Shown here piece by piece: positions 44,178 through 53,885 of a stretch of 64,000 nt of DNA (its first letter is position 1; every line of letters begins with the position of its first letter). The stretch spans positions 1-64,000 of the forward strand of contig CP099833.1 in NCBI GenBank assembly GCA_029851385.1, in the 5' to 3' direction. The position numbers and the translations under genes are program-made. The stretch is from Candidatus Shikimatogenerans bostrichidophilus. Lineage in GTDB: Bacteria; Bacteroidota; Bacteroidia; Flavobacteriales; Blattabacteriaceae. The notes below the pieces were generated by a model. The model saw nothing but the letters and a program-made list of their open reading frames with translations. It had not been told where the DNA came from and did no database searches.

Positions 44178-45911
44178 ATGAAAAATAATAAAAAACTAAT
44201 TATAAAATTATCTAAAATTATAAACAATCATAACTATAGATATTATATTTTAAATAATCCTATAATTACTAATTATAAATATGATATTATTTTAAAAAGA
44301 TTAATTCATTTAGAAAATAAATATAATTATAAATATAAATATTCTCCTACTAAAAAATTAGTAAATAATATAGTTAGTAATAAAAATAAAAATAAACATT
44401 ATTATAAAATGTATTCTATAAATAATGTTTATAATAAAAATGAATTAACTAGATGGATAGATAATTTAAATAAGAAGTTATCAATTACGGATAATAGTAA
44501 CTATATTTGTGAATTGAAATATGATGGCCTAGCTATAAGTTTAATTTATAAATATGGATTTTTAAAACTAGCTAGTACTAGAGGAGATGGTAAATACGGT
44601 AACAATATTTTAAATAATATTTTATTATTAAATAAAATACCTTTTTACTTTAAACAAGTTAAAGATATAAAAATTTTTGATATTAAAGGAGAAATAGTAT
44701 ATTCCAAAAAAAATTTTAATTATTTAAATAGAATTAGAATTAAAAATAAATTAAAACCTTTTTCTAATCCTAGAAATGCTGCAAATGGTGTATTACATAA
44801 CACAAGTAATAATGATATAGTATATAAAAAAAAACTAGATTTTGTACCTTATACTATATATAGTGATAATGGTATTTTTAATAGTAAGTTTAATAATCAA
44901 TATATATCAATAAAATTTTTAGATAATTTTTTTTTCAAATATCAAAAATACTCATATAAATTATGTAAAGATTCAAGAGATATTATTGATTACATTAATT
45001 ATTGGGAAAATAATATAGATAAAAGTATTTATCCTATAGATGGTATAGTAATTAAAATTAATGATTTTAGCATTCAAAAAAAAATTAAATATAATAATAT
45101 ATTTCATAAATGGTGTATAGCTTATAAATTTAAGGATAAACCTTATGATACTACCTTAAATAAAGTAATTTTTACAATTGGAAAAAGTGGTATTATAGTA
45201 CCTATTATAATTTTTACACCTATAGTTATAAGTGGTACTATTATAAAAAGAGCTAGTTTATATAATAGTAATATCTTTAATAAATATAATTTATCAATTG
45301 GAGATAAAATATTAATAAAAAAATCTGGTAATATAATACCTAAGTTAGTTAAAAATATAACTAATATTCTTAATAAAAAAATAAAATTTCCTAAATATTG
45401 TCCTAGCTGTAAATCTTTATTAAAAAAAGTAAATAATATTATTTATTGTATTAATAAAGATAAATGTTATTCACAAAAATTAGAATTATTTAAACATTTT
45501 ATTAGTAAAAATGCAATGGATATTAAAATTAATAAAAATAATTTAGATAAATTATTAAAAAAAAATAAAATTAAATCTATAATAGATTTTTATAAATTAA
45601 CTTTTAAAGATTTAAATTCATTAAATATTACACTTAAAGAATCTAATAAAATTATTGATTCAATAAACAAATCTAAAAATAAAAGTATATCTAATATTAT
45701 ATATGCTTTATCTATTCCTAACATAGGATTATTTATATCGAAAGTTATAGGAGAAAAATATAACGATATAAGTAAATTTATAGATGATATAAAAAATAAT
45801 ATCGATAAAATTAATATAGGAGAAAAAAGATTAAACAAAATAAAATTATTTTTTAATAAAAAAAGAACAAAAATAATTAAAAAATTAAAAAATATAGGAT
45901 TTAATATATAG
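44178..45911 (+). CDS. ligA: NAD-dependent DNA ligase without BRCT domain
   Basis: Seals nicks in DNA replication and repair. The 577-aa product keeps the N-terminal Tyr-rich Ia region, the AMP-accepting Lys in CELKYDGLAIS, DGIVIKIND, the OB fold and the zinc finger (CPSC at the start, CINKDKC at the end, near 410-435). A shortened helix-hairpin-helix part follows. The family is about 670 aa, so the final BRCT domain is missing. It ends in TAG, and truA begins at the next base. Confidence 0.95.
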   Translation: MKNNKKLIIKLSKIINNHNYRYYILNNPIITNYKYDIILKRLIHLENKYNYKYKYSPTKKLVNNIVSNKNKNKHYYKMYSINNVYNKNELTRWIDNLNKKLSITDNSNYICELKYDGLAISLIYKYGFLKLASTRGDGKYGNNILNNILLLNKIPFYFKQVKDIKIFDIKGEIVYSKKNFNYLNRIRIKNKLKPFSNPRNAANGVLHNTSNNDIVYKKKLDFVPYTIYSDNGIFNSKFNNQYISIKFLDNFFFKYQKYSYKLCKDSRDIIDYINYWENNIDKSIYPIDGIVIKINDFSIQKKIKYNNIFHKWCIAYKFKDKPYDTTLNKVIFTIGKSGIIVPIIIFTPIVISGTIIKRASLYNSNIFNKYNLSIGDKILIKKSGNIIPKLVKNITNILNKKIKFPKYCPSCKSLLKKVNNIIYCINKDKCYSQKLELFKHFISKNAMDIKINKNNLDKLLKKNKIKSIIDFYKLTFKDLNSLNITLKESNKIIDSINKSKNKSISNIIYALSIPNIGLFISKVIGEKYNDISKFIDDIKNNIDKINIGEKRLNKIKLFFNKKRTKIIKKLKNIGFNI

Positions 45912-46658
45912 ATGAGGTATTTAATGCAACTATCTTATAATGGTATTAATTATCATGGGTGGCAACGACAACCGAATAATATTACTATAGAAGAAGAAAT
46001 AGAAGAAAAATTATTAATAATATTAAAAGAGAAAATTAATATAATTGGAGCTAGTAGAACAGACAGTGGAGTACATGCTAATAAAATGTATGCTCATTTT
46101 GATTATAATAAATATATAAATAAAAAGTTATTTTTATATAAAATTAATTTATTAATTTCTAGATATATTAACATTAAAGATATAAGACTAATAAAAAATA
46201 ATATACATGCAAGATATGATGCCATATATAGAGTTTACCAATATATTATCTCTTATAAAAAAAGACCTTTATATAATAATTTATATTGGTACTGGTATAA
46301 AAAAAGAAGAATTAATATAAATTTAATGAATAAAGCTATTAGAATTATAATTAGTAGAAAATCTTTCGATTTATTTACAATAAAAAAAAAGGGTCGATTA
46401 AATTATAGATGTCATATATATTTTGCTAACTGGACAATTATAAATAATAATATAATTTTATTAATTAAATCTAATAGATTTCTACGTAAAATGATAAGAA
46501 TAATAATATCAGTTTGTATAGATATAGGAACTAAAAAAAAAACTTTGAATCAATTAATTAACGAAATAAAAAATAACAATATTAAATATAATATAAATGT
46601 ACCTCCATATGGATTATATTTAAAAGATATAAAATATAATAATAATATTTATTTATAA
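45912..46658 (+). CDS. truA: tRNA pseudouridine(38-40) synthase TruA
   Basis: Makes pseudouridine in the anticodon arm. The 248-aa length is normal. It shows LSYNGINYHGWQRQPN, the catalytic Asp in GASRTDSGVHANKM, and ARYDAIYRVYQYII. SNRFLRKMIRII and a C-terminal PPYGLYL follow. It starts right after the ligA stop and overlaps rpmF tail-to-tail by 10 bases. Confidence 0.95.
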   Translation: MRYLMQLSYNGINYHGWQRQPNNITIEEEIEEKLLIILKEKINIIGASRTDSGVHANKMYAHFDYNKYINKKLFLYKINLLISRYINIKDIRLIKNNIHARYDAIYRVYQYIISYKKRPLYNNLYWYWYKKRRININLMNKAIRIIISRKSFDLFTIKKKGRLNYRCHIYFANWTIINNNIILLIKSNRFLRKMIRIIISVCIDIGTKKKTLNQLINEIKNNNIKYNINVPPYGLYLKDIKYNNNIYL

Positions 46659-46849
46659 AATATTATTTTTTTATTTTTATAATAAAATATGTTGTTATTA
46701 CTATTCTTTTTAATTTTTATATTATGATAAATTTGATAAGAATTATTAATTTTATTTTTAAATAATATAGGTAATAAATTTTTTCTTTTGTAATGTGTTC
46801 TTCTTTTTTTTCTTTTAGATAAAGAAATTTTTTTTTTGGGATGTGCCAT
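46649..46849 (-). CDS. rpmF: 50S ribosomal protein L32
   Basis: The 66-aa product starts MAHPKKKISLSKRKKRRTHY, matching L32's M-A-x-P-K-x-x-x-S-x-x-x-R-x-x-R-R. The zinc-binding cysteines of other L32 proteins are not visible. It follows yceD by 6 bases, the classical yceD-rpmF pair. Confidence 0.9.
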   Translation of the reverse strand: MAHPKKKISLSKRKKRRTHYKRKNLLPILFKNKINNSYQIYHNIKIKKNSNNNIFYYKNKKIIFYK

Positions 46850-46855
46850 AATTAA

Positions 46856-47293
46856 TTAATTTTTTATATATATTTTTTTTATTTTAGGATCTATTTTTTT
46901 AATCGGTATCATTAATATAATACTATCATATATATATTGAGCTATATTAATATTACGTGTATATAACGGTATTACTATATTATTATCTGATTCTTTTATT
47001 AAATAATTACTAAAATGAATGTTTAATTTTTCTTTTTTATCAATTTTAAATAAAAATTTATTTAATGTAATATCGCATATTAAAGTTATCTTACCATAAA
47101 AATACAAATTTAATAAAATATAACTATCTTTATTTTTTTTTTTAATAATAATATTAATTTTAGGATTTAAATAATCTTTTTCTTGTTCTTCTATTAAAAA
47201 TGCTTTAAAGAATTCATTATTAATAAAAAATCTATAAGATTCATTATTTGGTAATAATGATATATTAAATTGTTTTAAAATTGATTTTATCAT
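46856..47293 (-). CDS. yceD: YceD/DUF177 family protein
   Basis: DUF177 proteins are linked to 23S rRNA and L32 expression in bacteria and plastids. The 145-aa product has ICDITLNKFLFKID, matching the family's C-x-R/D-x-L-x-x-F. It also has VIPLYTRNINIAQYIYDSIILMIPIKKIDP, matching the D-L-x-x-x-x-x-E-x-L-x-L-x-x-P-x-x-x-x-H block. Position upstream of rpmF supports the call. The usual length is about 160-180, so it is slightly trimmed. Confidence 0.82.
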   Translation of the reverse strand: MIKSILKQFNISLLPNNESYRFFINNEFFKAFLIEEQEKDYLNPKINIIIKKKNKDSYILLNLYFYGKITLICDITLNKFLFKIDKKEKLNIHFSNYLIKESDNNIVIPLYTRNINIAQYIYDSIILMIPIKKIDPKIKKIYIKN

Positions 47294-47440
47294 TTAATCT
47301 TAAAATTTTAAATACTAATATTACTAGTTAATCTTTTTATAAATTATTAATTATTTATTAAAATACATCAAAAATAATAAATACCATTAATAAAAATAAA
47401 GAATTTTATCTTATATAACTTTAATAAATAATAAAAAAAA
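47294..47440. other. Longest intergenic gap; divergent leader region
   Basis: 147 bases between yceD (minus) and rho (plus). It is almost pure A/T. I see no tRNA, hairpin, repeat or ORF. Promoters for both directions presumably lie here, but I could not pick a convincing Bacteroidota -33 TTG / -7 TAnnTTTG pair. Confidence 0.4.
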
Positions 47441-48694
47441 ATGCTAAATATTAACTTATTAAATAAAACCAAAAAAAAGAAATTATATAATATAGCTAAA
47501 TTATTAAATATAAAAAATTATAAAAGTTTTAGAAAAAAAAAATTAATAGAAATTATAAATTTTTATAATTATAAAAATAATACAATTATTAGTGAAGGAG
47601 TATTAGAAATAATTCCAGATAAATATGGATTTTTAAGATCTTCTGAGTACAATTATATAACATCTCCAGATGATATTTATGTATCTAAATCAAAAATTAA
47701 ATTATTTGGTATGAAAACTGGTGATACGATAAAGGGATTGATACGTCCTCCTAAAAATCATGAAAAATATTTTCCATTAATAAAAATTATAGAAATTAAT
47801 GGTAGATCTCCATCATATAGTCTAAATAGATATTCTTTTGAAAATCTTATACCGCTATTTCCAACAGAAAAATTCAATTTATCTGGTAAAAATTCTACAT
47901 TATCAACTAGAATAATTGATTTATTTACTCCTATAGGTAAAGGACAACGGGCATTATTTGTAGCACCTCCTAAAGCTGGTAAAACTAATTTATTAAAAGA
48001 TTGTGCAAATGCTATAGATAAAAATCATCCTGAAGTTTATCAAATAATTTTATTAATAGATGAAAGACCAGAAGAAGTAACTGATATGAAACGTAGTGTA
48101 AATGGAGAAGTAATTTATTCTACATTTGATCAACCATCGTTAAAACATGTTAAAGTAGCAAACTTGGTATTAAAAAAATCTATAAGAATGGTAGAATCAG
48201 GTCATGATGTAGTTATATTGTTAGATTCTATAACAAGATTGGCAAGAGCTTATAATAGTATAACTCCAACTTCTGGTAGAGTATTATCTGGTGGTATAGA
48301 TTCTAATGCTTTACAAAGACCTAAAAAATTTTTTGGATCTGCTAGAAATATAGAAAAAGGGGGGTCTCTTACTATTATTGCAACAGCAATGATAGATACC
48401 GGCTCTAAAATGGATGATATAATATTTGAAGAATTTAAAGGTACTGGTAATATGGAATTACAATTAAGTAGAGAAATAGCTAATAAGAGAATATATCCAG
48501 CTATAGATTTAATATCATCAAGTACTAGAAGAGAAGAATTATTATTAGATAAATATACATTAAAAAAAATGTCTATATTAAGAAATTATATATCAGATAT
48601 GAGTTCAGTAGAAGCCATAGAGTTAATTATTAATCAAATATATAGTACACGTAATAATAAAAAATTTTTAAAATCTATTAAATTTAATAAATAA
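47441..48694 (+). CDS. rho: Transcription termination factor Rho
   Basis: Hexameric RNA helicase that ends transcription. The 417-aa product has the N-terminal helix and RNA-binding OB fold with GVLEIIPDKYGFLRS, Walker A VAPPKAGKTNLL, Walker B VVILLDSITRLARAYN, LIDERPEEVTDMKR and the secondary RNA site GGSLTIIATAMIDTGSKMDD. All helicase motifs are intact. Long N-terminal insertions of free-living Bacteroidota are absent. It converges on lysS with a 2-base gap. Confidence 0.97.
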   Translation: MLNINLLNKTKKKKLYNIAKLLNIKNYKSFRKKKLIEIINFYNYKNNTIISEGVLEIIPDKYGFLRSSEYNYITSPDDIYVSKSKIKLFGMKTGDTIKGLIRPPKNHEKYFPLIKIIEINGRSPSYSLNRYSFENLIPLFPTEKFNLSGKNSTLSTRIIDLFTPIGKGQRALFVAPPKAGKTNLLKDCANAIDKNHPEVYQIILLIDERPEEVTDMKRSVNGEVIYSTFDQPSLKHVKVANLVLKKSIRMVESGHDVVILLDSITRLARAYNSITPTSGRVLSGGIDSNALQRPKKFFGSARNIEKGGSLTIIATAMIDTGSKMDDIIFEEFKGTGNMELQLSREIANKRIYPAIDLISSSTRREELLLDKYTLKKMSILRNYISDMSSVEAIELIINQIYSTRNNKKFLKSIKFNK

Positions 48695-48696
48695 TA

Positions 48697-50151
48697 TTAT
48701 CTCATTTGAGGAAATAAAATTACTTCTTGTATATTAGTATTATTAGTAAATAATGCTATTAATCTATCTATACCTATACCAATACCTACTGTAGGAGGTA
48801 ATCCTATTTTTAATGCCTTTATAAAATCTTTATCTATTTTATTTTTTTTTTGTTTCTTAAATCTTTTTAATTGTTCTCTAGGATCATTTAATTCTGTATA
48901 GGCATTAGCAATTTCTATATTATTTACATAAAATTCAAATCTTTCAGTAATATTTTTATTATTATATTTACTTTTAGCTAATGGACTCATAACAGCAGGA
49001 AAATCTTTTATATATATTGGTCCTTTCAATTTATCCTTACAATAAAAATTAAAAAAATCATCTAAAATTTTATCTTTATTATATTTATTATTTAATACAA
49101 TATTATTTTTAATAGATAGTTCTATCAATTTTTGGGTTGATGTTTTTTCATTAATGTTTAAATTAGAATATTTATTTATTATATCAAAAAAATTAATTTT
49201 ATTTATTTTTTTATTAAAATTAATTTTTATATTTATTTTTTTTTCTAATTTTTTATATATATACATTAATAATTTTTGTAAAAATTTCATCATCCATATA
49301 TAATCTTTATAAGCTACATATAATTCTAGTATAGTAAATTCTGGATTATGTAATTTATCTATACTTTCATTTCTAAAATTTCTAGAAAATTCATAAACTC
49401 CCTTAAATCCACCTACTATTAATTTTTTTAAATATAATTCATTAGAAATTCTTAAATATATTTTTTTTTTAAATTTATTATGATAAGTTATAAATGGCCT
49501 AGCATAAGCTCCACCAGGTATTTCTTGTAATATAGGAGTGTCGACTTCTATATAATTAAATTTACTAAAATATAATCTTATATATTTTATAATTAATGAT
49601 CTAATAATAAAAATATCTTTACTATTTTGATTAACTATTAAATCTAAATATCTCATACGATATCTCTTATCTAGATTATTAAATTTATAATATTCTTTTC
49701 CATTTTTATTTTTTACAATTGGAATAGGATAAAGACATTTAGATAATAATAATATTTTTTTTATTAATATAGTATATTCTTTTACTTTAGTAATAAACAA
49801 ATTACCATGAATCCAAATAATATCTCCTATATCTAAATATTTTTTAAATAAATAAATATAATATTTATTATTTATATATTTATTATCTAAATTATTTATG
49901 TTATAATATAATTGTATTTTATTATCGCTATAATCTTTAATATCTAAGAAAGTAGATATACCCATATTTCTTATACTTAATATTCTACCTATAATATATA
50001 TATTTTTTTTATTATTTATAATTTTATTTTTATTTATTAATATATTTTTAATATTAGTATTTATTTTAATTTTATTATTAGGAAATGGATTTATACCTAA
50101 TGATTCAATTTTTTTTAATTTTTTTATCCTTATATATTCTTGTTCTAACAT
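48697..50151 (-). CDS. lysS: Lysyl-tRNA synthetase, class II
   Basis: Charges tRNA-Lys, a heavily used tRNA in this Lys-rich proteome. The 484-aa product has the N-terminal OB anticodon domain with IYIIGRILSIRNMG. Class II motif 1 is VDTPILQEIPGGAYARPF, motif 2 is GFKGVYEFSRNFRNESID with the following NPEFTILE, and motif 3 is GIGIGIDRLIALFTN near the end. Length is normal (about 500). rnpA starts divergently 85 bases away. Confidence 0.97.
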   Translation of the reverse strand: MLEQEYIRIKKLKKIESLGINPFPNNKIKINTNIKNILINKNKIINNKKNIYIIGRILSIRNMGISTFLDIKDYSDNKIQLYYNINNLDNKYINNKYYIYLFKKYLDIGDIIWIHGNLFITKVKEYTILIKKILLLSKCLYPIPIVKNKNGKEYYKFNNLDKRYRMRYLDLIVNQNSKDIFIIRSLIIKYIRLYFSKFNYIEVDTPILQEIPGGAYARPFITYHNKFKKKIYLRISNELYLKKLIVGGFKGVYEFSRNFRNESIDKLHNPEFTILELYVAYKDYIWMMKFLQKLLMYIYKKLEKKINIKINFNKKINKINFFDIINKYSNLNINEKTSTQKLIELSIKNNIVLNNKYNKDKILDDFFNFYCKDKLKGPIYIKDFPAVMSPLAKSKYNNKNITERFEFYVNNIEIANAYTELNDPREQLKRFKKQKKNKIDKDFIKALKIGLPPTVGIGIGIDRLIALFTNNTNIQEVILFPQMR

Positions 50152-50236
50152 AATTATATTTTTTTATATAATAAATAATTTAATACTATATTTTTTAATA
50201 TTTAAGTAATTAACTTATAATTTTATCTATTAGTTT

Positions 50237-50581
50237 ATGAATTTAAATAAAAAAGAAATTAAATTATTGTTTAAATTTGGAAAATTTTATTATTATAATA
50301 ATATATTTAAATTATTTTTTTTAAGAAATACTATTAATAAAGTATCTATAATAATACCTAAAAAAAAAATAAAAAAAGCAGTTCTTAGAAATAAAATAAA
50401 AAGAAGAATATTGCATTCATTAAATATTAATAATTTTTTTATAAAAATTAATCCTACTTTTTTAATTATTTTTTTATATATAAATAAAAATATTTTAAAT
50501 TTTAATATATTAAATTATAATATTAAAAATATAATATATAAAATTAATTATGGAAAAATTTTTAATTATAGGACTAGGTAA
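50237..50581 (+). CDS. rnpA: Ribonuclease P protein component
   Basis: Protein subunit of RNase P, which trims tRNA 5' ends. The 114-aa product is AT-biased but keeps the signature KKAVLRNKIKRRILH (the R-N-x-x-K-R-x-x-R helix). An N-terminal LNKKEIKLLFKFGK matches the family's L-x-x-x-x-x-x-x-x-L-F-x-x-G. The RNA subunit is not in this window. It overlaps pth by 32 bases. Confidence 0.85.
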   Translation: MNLNKKEIKLLFKFGKFYYYNNIFKLFFLRNTINKVSIIIPKKKIKKAVLRNKIKRRILHSLNINNFFIKINPTFLIIFLYINKNILNFNILNYNIKNIIYKINYGKIFNYRTR

Positions 50582-51080
50582 TCCTATAGAATCATATAAA
50601 AATACTAGACATAATATAGGTACTTATATAGTTAAAATGATTATTAATAATGAAAGAATAAAAAAAAAATTTAAAAATAAATATGGCGAAATTTTTATAA
50701 AAAAAAATAATAATAAAAAATATTTATTTTTATTATCTAATTTATATATGAATAAAATAGGTTATACTATTAATTATTTTTTAAAAAAATATAAATTAAA
50801 AAATAAAAATTTAATAGTATTATCTGATGATATATATATAGATTTTGGTAAAATTAAACTTAAATATAATGGTGGATCAGGTGGACATAATGGATTAAAT
50901 AGTATACAAAATATATTAAAAACAAAAAAATATCTTAGAATTAAAATAGGTATTGGGCATAACTTTAAATATGGTGAACAAAATAAATATGTATTAAGTC
51001 CAATGAATCTTAATGAATTAAGATTAATTAAAAAAAAAATTTATATAGAAATATATAATTTAATTTTTAATATATTATAG
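50550..51080 (+). CDS. pth: Peptidyl-tRNA hydrolase
   Basis: Recycles peptidyl-tRNA dropped from stalled ribosomes. The 176-aa product has [21 protein letters not shown] with the catalytic His (about 21), and [29 protein letters not shown] containing the catalytic Asp. Length is slightly below the usual 190. It ends in TAG and overlaps convergent prfA by 6 bases. Confidence 0.95.
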   Translation: MEKFLIIGLGNPIESYKNTRHNIGTYIVKMIINNERIKKKFKNKYGEIFIKKNNNKKYLFLLSNLYMNKIGYTINYFLKKYKLKNKNLIVLSDDIYIDFGKIKLKYNGGSGGHNGLNSIQNILKTKKYLRIKIGIGHNFKYGEQNKYVLSPMNLNELRLIKKKIYIEIYNLIFNIL

Positions 51081-52121
51081 TTTTTTAAATTTTTCTAATA
51101 ACAATTCCAAATGTCCATTCATTATGTTTTCTAAATTATATAAAGATATATTTATTCTATGATCTGTTATTCTATTTTGTGGATAGTTATATGTTCTTAT
51201 TTTTTTAGATCTATCTCCCGTAGAAATTAAATTTTTTCTTTTATTTTCTATTTTTTTTTTATTATTATTTATATTAAAATTATATATTCTAGATCTTAAT
51301 ATAGTTAAAGCTTTTTCGTAATTTTGATGTTGTGATCTTTCTTCTTGGCATTCTACTACTATATTGGTTGGTTTATGTATTAATCTTATAGCTGATTCTG
51401 TTTTATTTACATGTTGTCCGCCTGCTCCACTAGATCTAAATGTAAATCTTTTAATATCACTAGGATTAATTTTTATATTATTATCATCAAATTTAGGTAA
51501 TACTACTACACTTACAGCCGATGTATGTAACCTTCCTTGAGTTTCTGTTTTAGGTATTCTTTGTACTCTATGTACTCCAGATTCATATTTTAAAATATTA
51601 TAAATATTTTTATTAATTACATGTATAATAACTTCCCTATATCCGATTTTACTTCTATTAGTATTCAAAATATTAAATTTAATTTTTTTCTTTTTAAAAT
51701 ACATTATATACATTCTAAAAACATCTTCTAGAAATAAACAAGCCTCATCACCACCAGTACCTATACGTATTTCTATAATAGCTTCATTTTTATTATAATT
51801 ATTATTTTTATTTTTATTTTTATATTCTTTAAATAATTTATTTATTTTATATATAATAATTTCTTTTTTATCTTTTATTTTATATATATCATTTTTAATT
51901 TCTTTATAAAAATCCTTATTATTAGTTTTTATTTGTTTTAATTCTATTAAAAGTTTGTTATTATCTTTATAAATATTATACAATTTAAATATTTTAGAAA
52001 TTATTTTAAATATATTGTTATTGTATTTATCTTTTAAATATAAAATTTTACCATTGATTAAATCATATATGTTATTATATTTTTTTTTTATTTTTTTTAT
52101 TTTTATATTTAAATTTCTCAT
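51075..52121 (-). CDS. prfA: Peptide chain release factor 1
   Basis: Ends translation at UAA and UAG. The 348-aa product keeps the stop-codon tripeptide region [15 protein letters not shown] (PxT-type, here PKT) and the catalytic GGQ in [15 protein letters not shown]. The C-terminal [12 protein letters not shown] is also present. Length is near the usual 355-360. Both functional sites look intact, unlike RF2 in this window. pheS starts divergently only 12 bases away. Confidence 0.97.
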   Translation of the reverse strand: MRNLNIKIKKIKKKYNNIYDLINGKILYLKDKYNNNIFKIISKIFKLYNIYKDNNKLLIELKQIKTNNKDFYKEIKNDIYKIKDKKEIIIYKINKLFKEYKNKNKNNNYNKNEAIIEIRIGTGGDEACLFLEDVFRMYIMYFKKKKIKFNILNTNRSKIGYREVIIHVINKNIYNILKYESGVHRVQRIPKTETQGRLHTSAVSVVVLPKFDDNNIKINPSDIKRFTFRSSGAGGQHVNKTESAIRLIHKPTNIVVECQEERSQHQNYEKALTILRSRIYNFNINNNKKKIENKRKNLISTGDRSKKIRTYNYPQNRITDHRINISLYNLENIMNGHLELLLEKFKKL

Positions 52122-52133
52122 AAAAAAAAATAT

Positions 52134-53117
52134 ATGAATAATATTAATAAATATATTTCAAAAATTAATAAACTTAAAAATAAGAAAATTGATGAAAAAA
52201 AAATATTAAAAATTAAAAAAAAATTTTTAAGTAAAAATGGTATAATTGATTATTATTTAAATAAAATAAAATTAATTAAAAATAAAAAAGAATTAGGTAA
52301 AAAAATTAATATTTTAAAAAACAATATTTTATTAATAATAAAAAATAATAATTTAATAAAAAAAAATGATATAAAAATTAATATTGATTATGATTTTTTT
52401 TATAAAAAAAATAAATATAATTTAGGTTCTAAACATCCTATAACATTAATAAAAGATAAAATTTTTAAAATTTTTAATAAATTAAATTTTAATATTATAT
52501 ATGATAATAAAGAAATAGAAACAGATTGGTATAATTTTAAAGCATTAAATTTTCCTAAATATCATCCTTCTAGAGATATGCAAGATACATATTATATTAA
52601 TAAGAAATATTTATTAAGAACTCATACTTCTTCTATACAAATTAGATATATGATAAAAAATAAACCACCTATTCGTATAATTACTTATGGAAAAGTATAT
52701 AGAAATGAATCTATATCAAAATATACTTATAATATGTTTCATCAAATTGAATTATTATATGTAGATAAAAATAAATATTTATCTATTATATACTTAAAAG
52801 TTCTTATAAAATATTTTATAAATATTTTTTTTGGTAATAATTATAAAATTAGATTTAGAACTTCTTATTTCCCATTTACTAATCCTAGTTTTGAAGTAGA
52901 CTTATATTATAATAATAAATGGTTAGAAATTATAGGTTGCGGTATGGTTAATGAAAAAATATTAAAAAACGTAAAATATAATTATATTAAATATAGAGGA
53001 ATAGCAATAGGTATGGGAATAGAAAGATTAGCTATGATTTATTATAATATTAAAGATATTAGAATTTTTTTTTCTAATGATATTAGAACATTAAAGCAAT
53101 TTAAATCTCAATTATAA
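52134..53117 (+). CDS. pheS: Phenylalanyl-tRNA synthetase alpha subunit
   Basis: Catalytic subunit of the alpha2-beta2 PheRS. The 327-aa length is normal. It shows [46 protein letters not shown] (motif 2), [30 protein letters not shown] and motif 3 [13 protein letters not shown]. The N-terminal coiled-coil arm is present but AT-biased. pheT is not in the window. It overlaps convergent rlmB by 6 bases. Confidence 0.96.
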   Translation: MNNINKYISKINKLKNKKIDEKKILKIKKKFLSKNGIIDYYLNKIKLIKNKKELGKKINILKNNILLIIKNNNLIKKNDIKINIDYDFFYKKNKYNLGSKHPITLIKDKIFKIFNKLNFNIIYDNKEIETDWYNFKALNFPKYHPSRDMQDTYYINKKYLLRTHTSSIQIRYMIKNKPPIRIITYGKVYRNESISKYTYNMFHQIELLYVDKNKYLSIIYLKVLIKYFINIFFGNNYKIRFRTSYFPFTNPSFEVDLYYNNKWLEIIGCGMVNEKILKNVKYNYIKYRGIAIGMGIERLAMIYYNIKDIRIFFSNDIRTLKQFKSQL

Positions 53118-53843
53118 ATTTCTATTTAATTCATATAAAATAATACCACAAGAAACTGAAACATTTAATGAAGATATAATTTCTTTTTTAATTGGTATAT
53201 ATAATTTATGCTTAGTAAGCATTAATATATTTTTAGGTATTCCAGTTTCTTCATTACCTAGAATAAAAGCTATAGACTCTTTACTCTTTATAGTTAAATT
53301 ATTATTAATATTTTCTGTTCCCTTTTCGGTTATAGATATTATTTTTATATTATTATTAATTAAAAATTTAATACTTTTATCTATATTATTTACTCTACAT
53401 ATTTTAATTTTAAATATAGATCCACTAGATATTTTAATAATATTTGGATTATAAATATAGTAAGTATTAGGTATAATTATATAATCCACATTAAAACAAG
53501 CAGATGTTCTTATTATACTACCTATATTTTTTGTATCAGTTATATTATATAAAATTATAATATTTTTTTTTTTTTTATCATTAACAATATCTTGTAATAG
53601 AAAAACTTTAATAATAGAAATATTCGCCATTATACCTTGAGTATTATATATATTTTTAAAATTCTTATTTAATTTATATATAATTTTTAATGGTATTTTT
53701 TTTTTTTTTATTTTATTTATTAATAGTTTATACTTACTAATTTTATTATTATTTATAAAAATTATTAATACTTTAATAAAATTAGATTTTATAGCTTCTT
53801 CTACTGGATGATATCCATATATTATAATAGATTTTTTTACCAT
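53112..53843 (-). CDS. rlmB: 23S rRNA 2'-O-methyltransferase, RlmB-like SPOUT family
   Basis: SpoU/TrmH-type enzyme; RlmB modifies G2251 in the 23S P loop. The 243-aa product has an N-terminal L30e-like domain (GYHPVEEAIK), motif 1 TDTKNIGSIIRTSACF, motif 2 FILGNEETGIP and motif 3 SLNVSVSCGIILYE. These fit RlmB best, though another SpoU paralogue is possible. The gene carries two 14-base A tracts in its own sense (plus-strand T runs at 53573-53586 and 53696-53709). Confidence 0.85.
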   Translation of the reverse strand: MVKKSIIIYGYHPVEEAIKSNFIKVLIIFINNNKISKYKLLINKIKKKKIPLKIIYKLNKNFKNIYNTQGIMANISIIKVFLLQDIVNDKKKKNIIILYNITDTKNIGSIIRTSACFNVDYIIIPNTYYIYNPNIIKISSGSIFKIKICRVNNIDKSIKFLINNNIKIISITEKGTENINNNLTIKSKESIAFILGNEETGIPKNILMLTKHKLYIPIKKEIISSLNVSVSCGIILYELNRNL

Positions 53844-53885
53844 TTATTTAAATATATATTAATATAAATAATAACATTATAAAAA

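Noticed and set aside
47294-47440. Small RNA or RNase P RNA in the longest gap
   Set aside because: Almost pure A/T with no G+C-bearing conserved helices. Structural RNAs in this window stand out by higher G+C, and this stretch does not.
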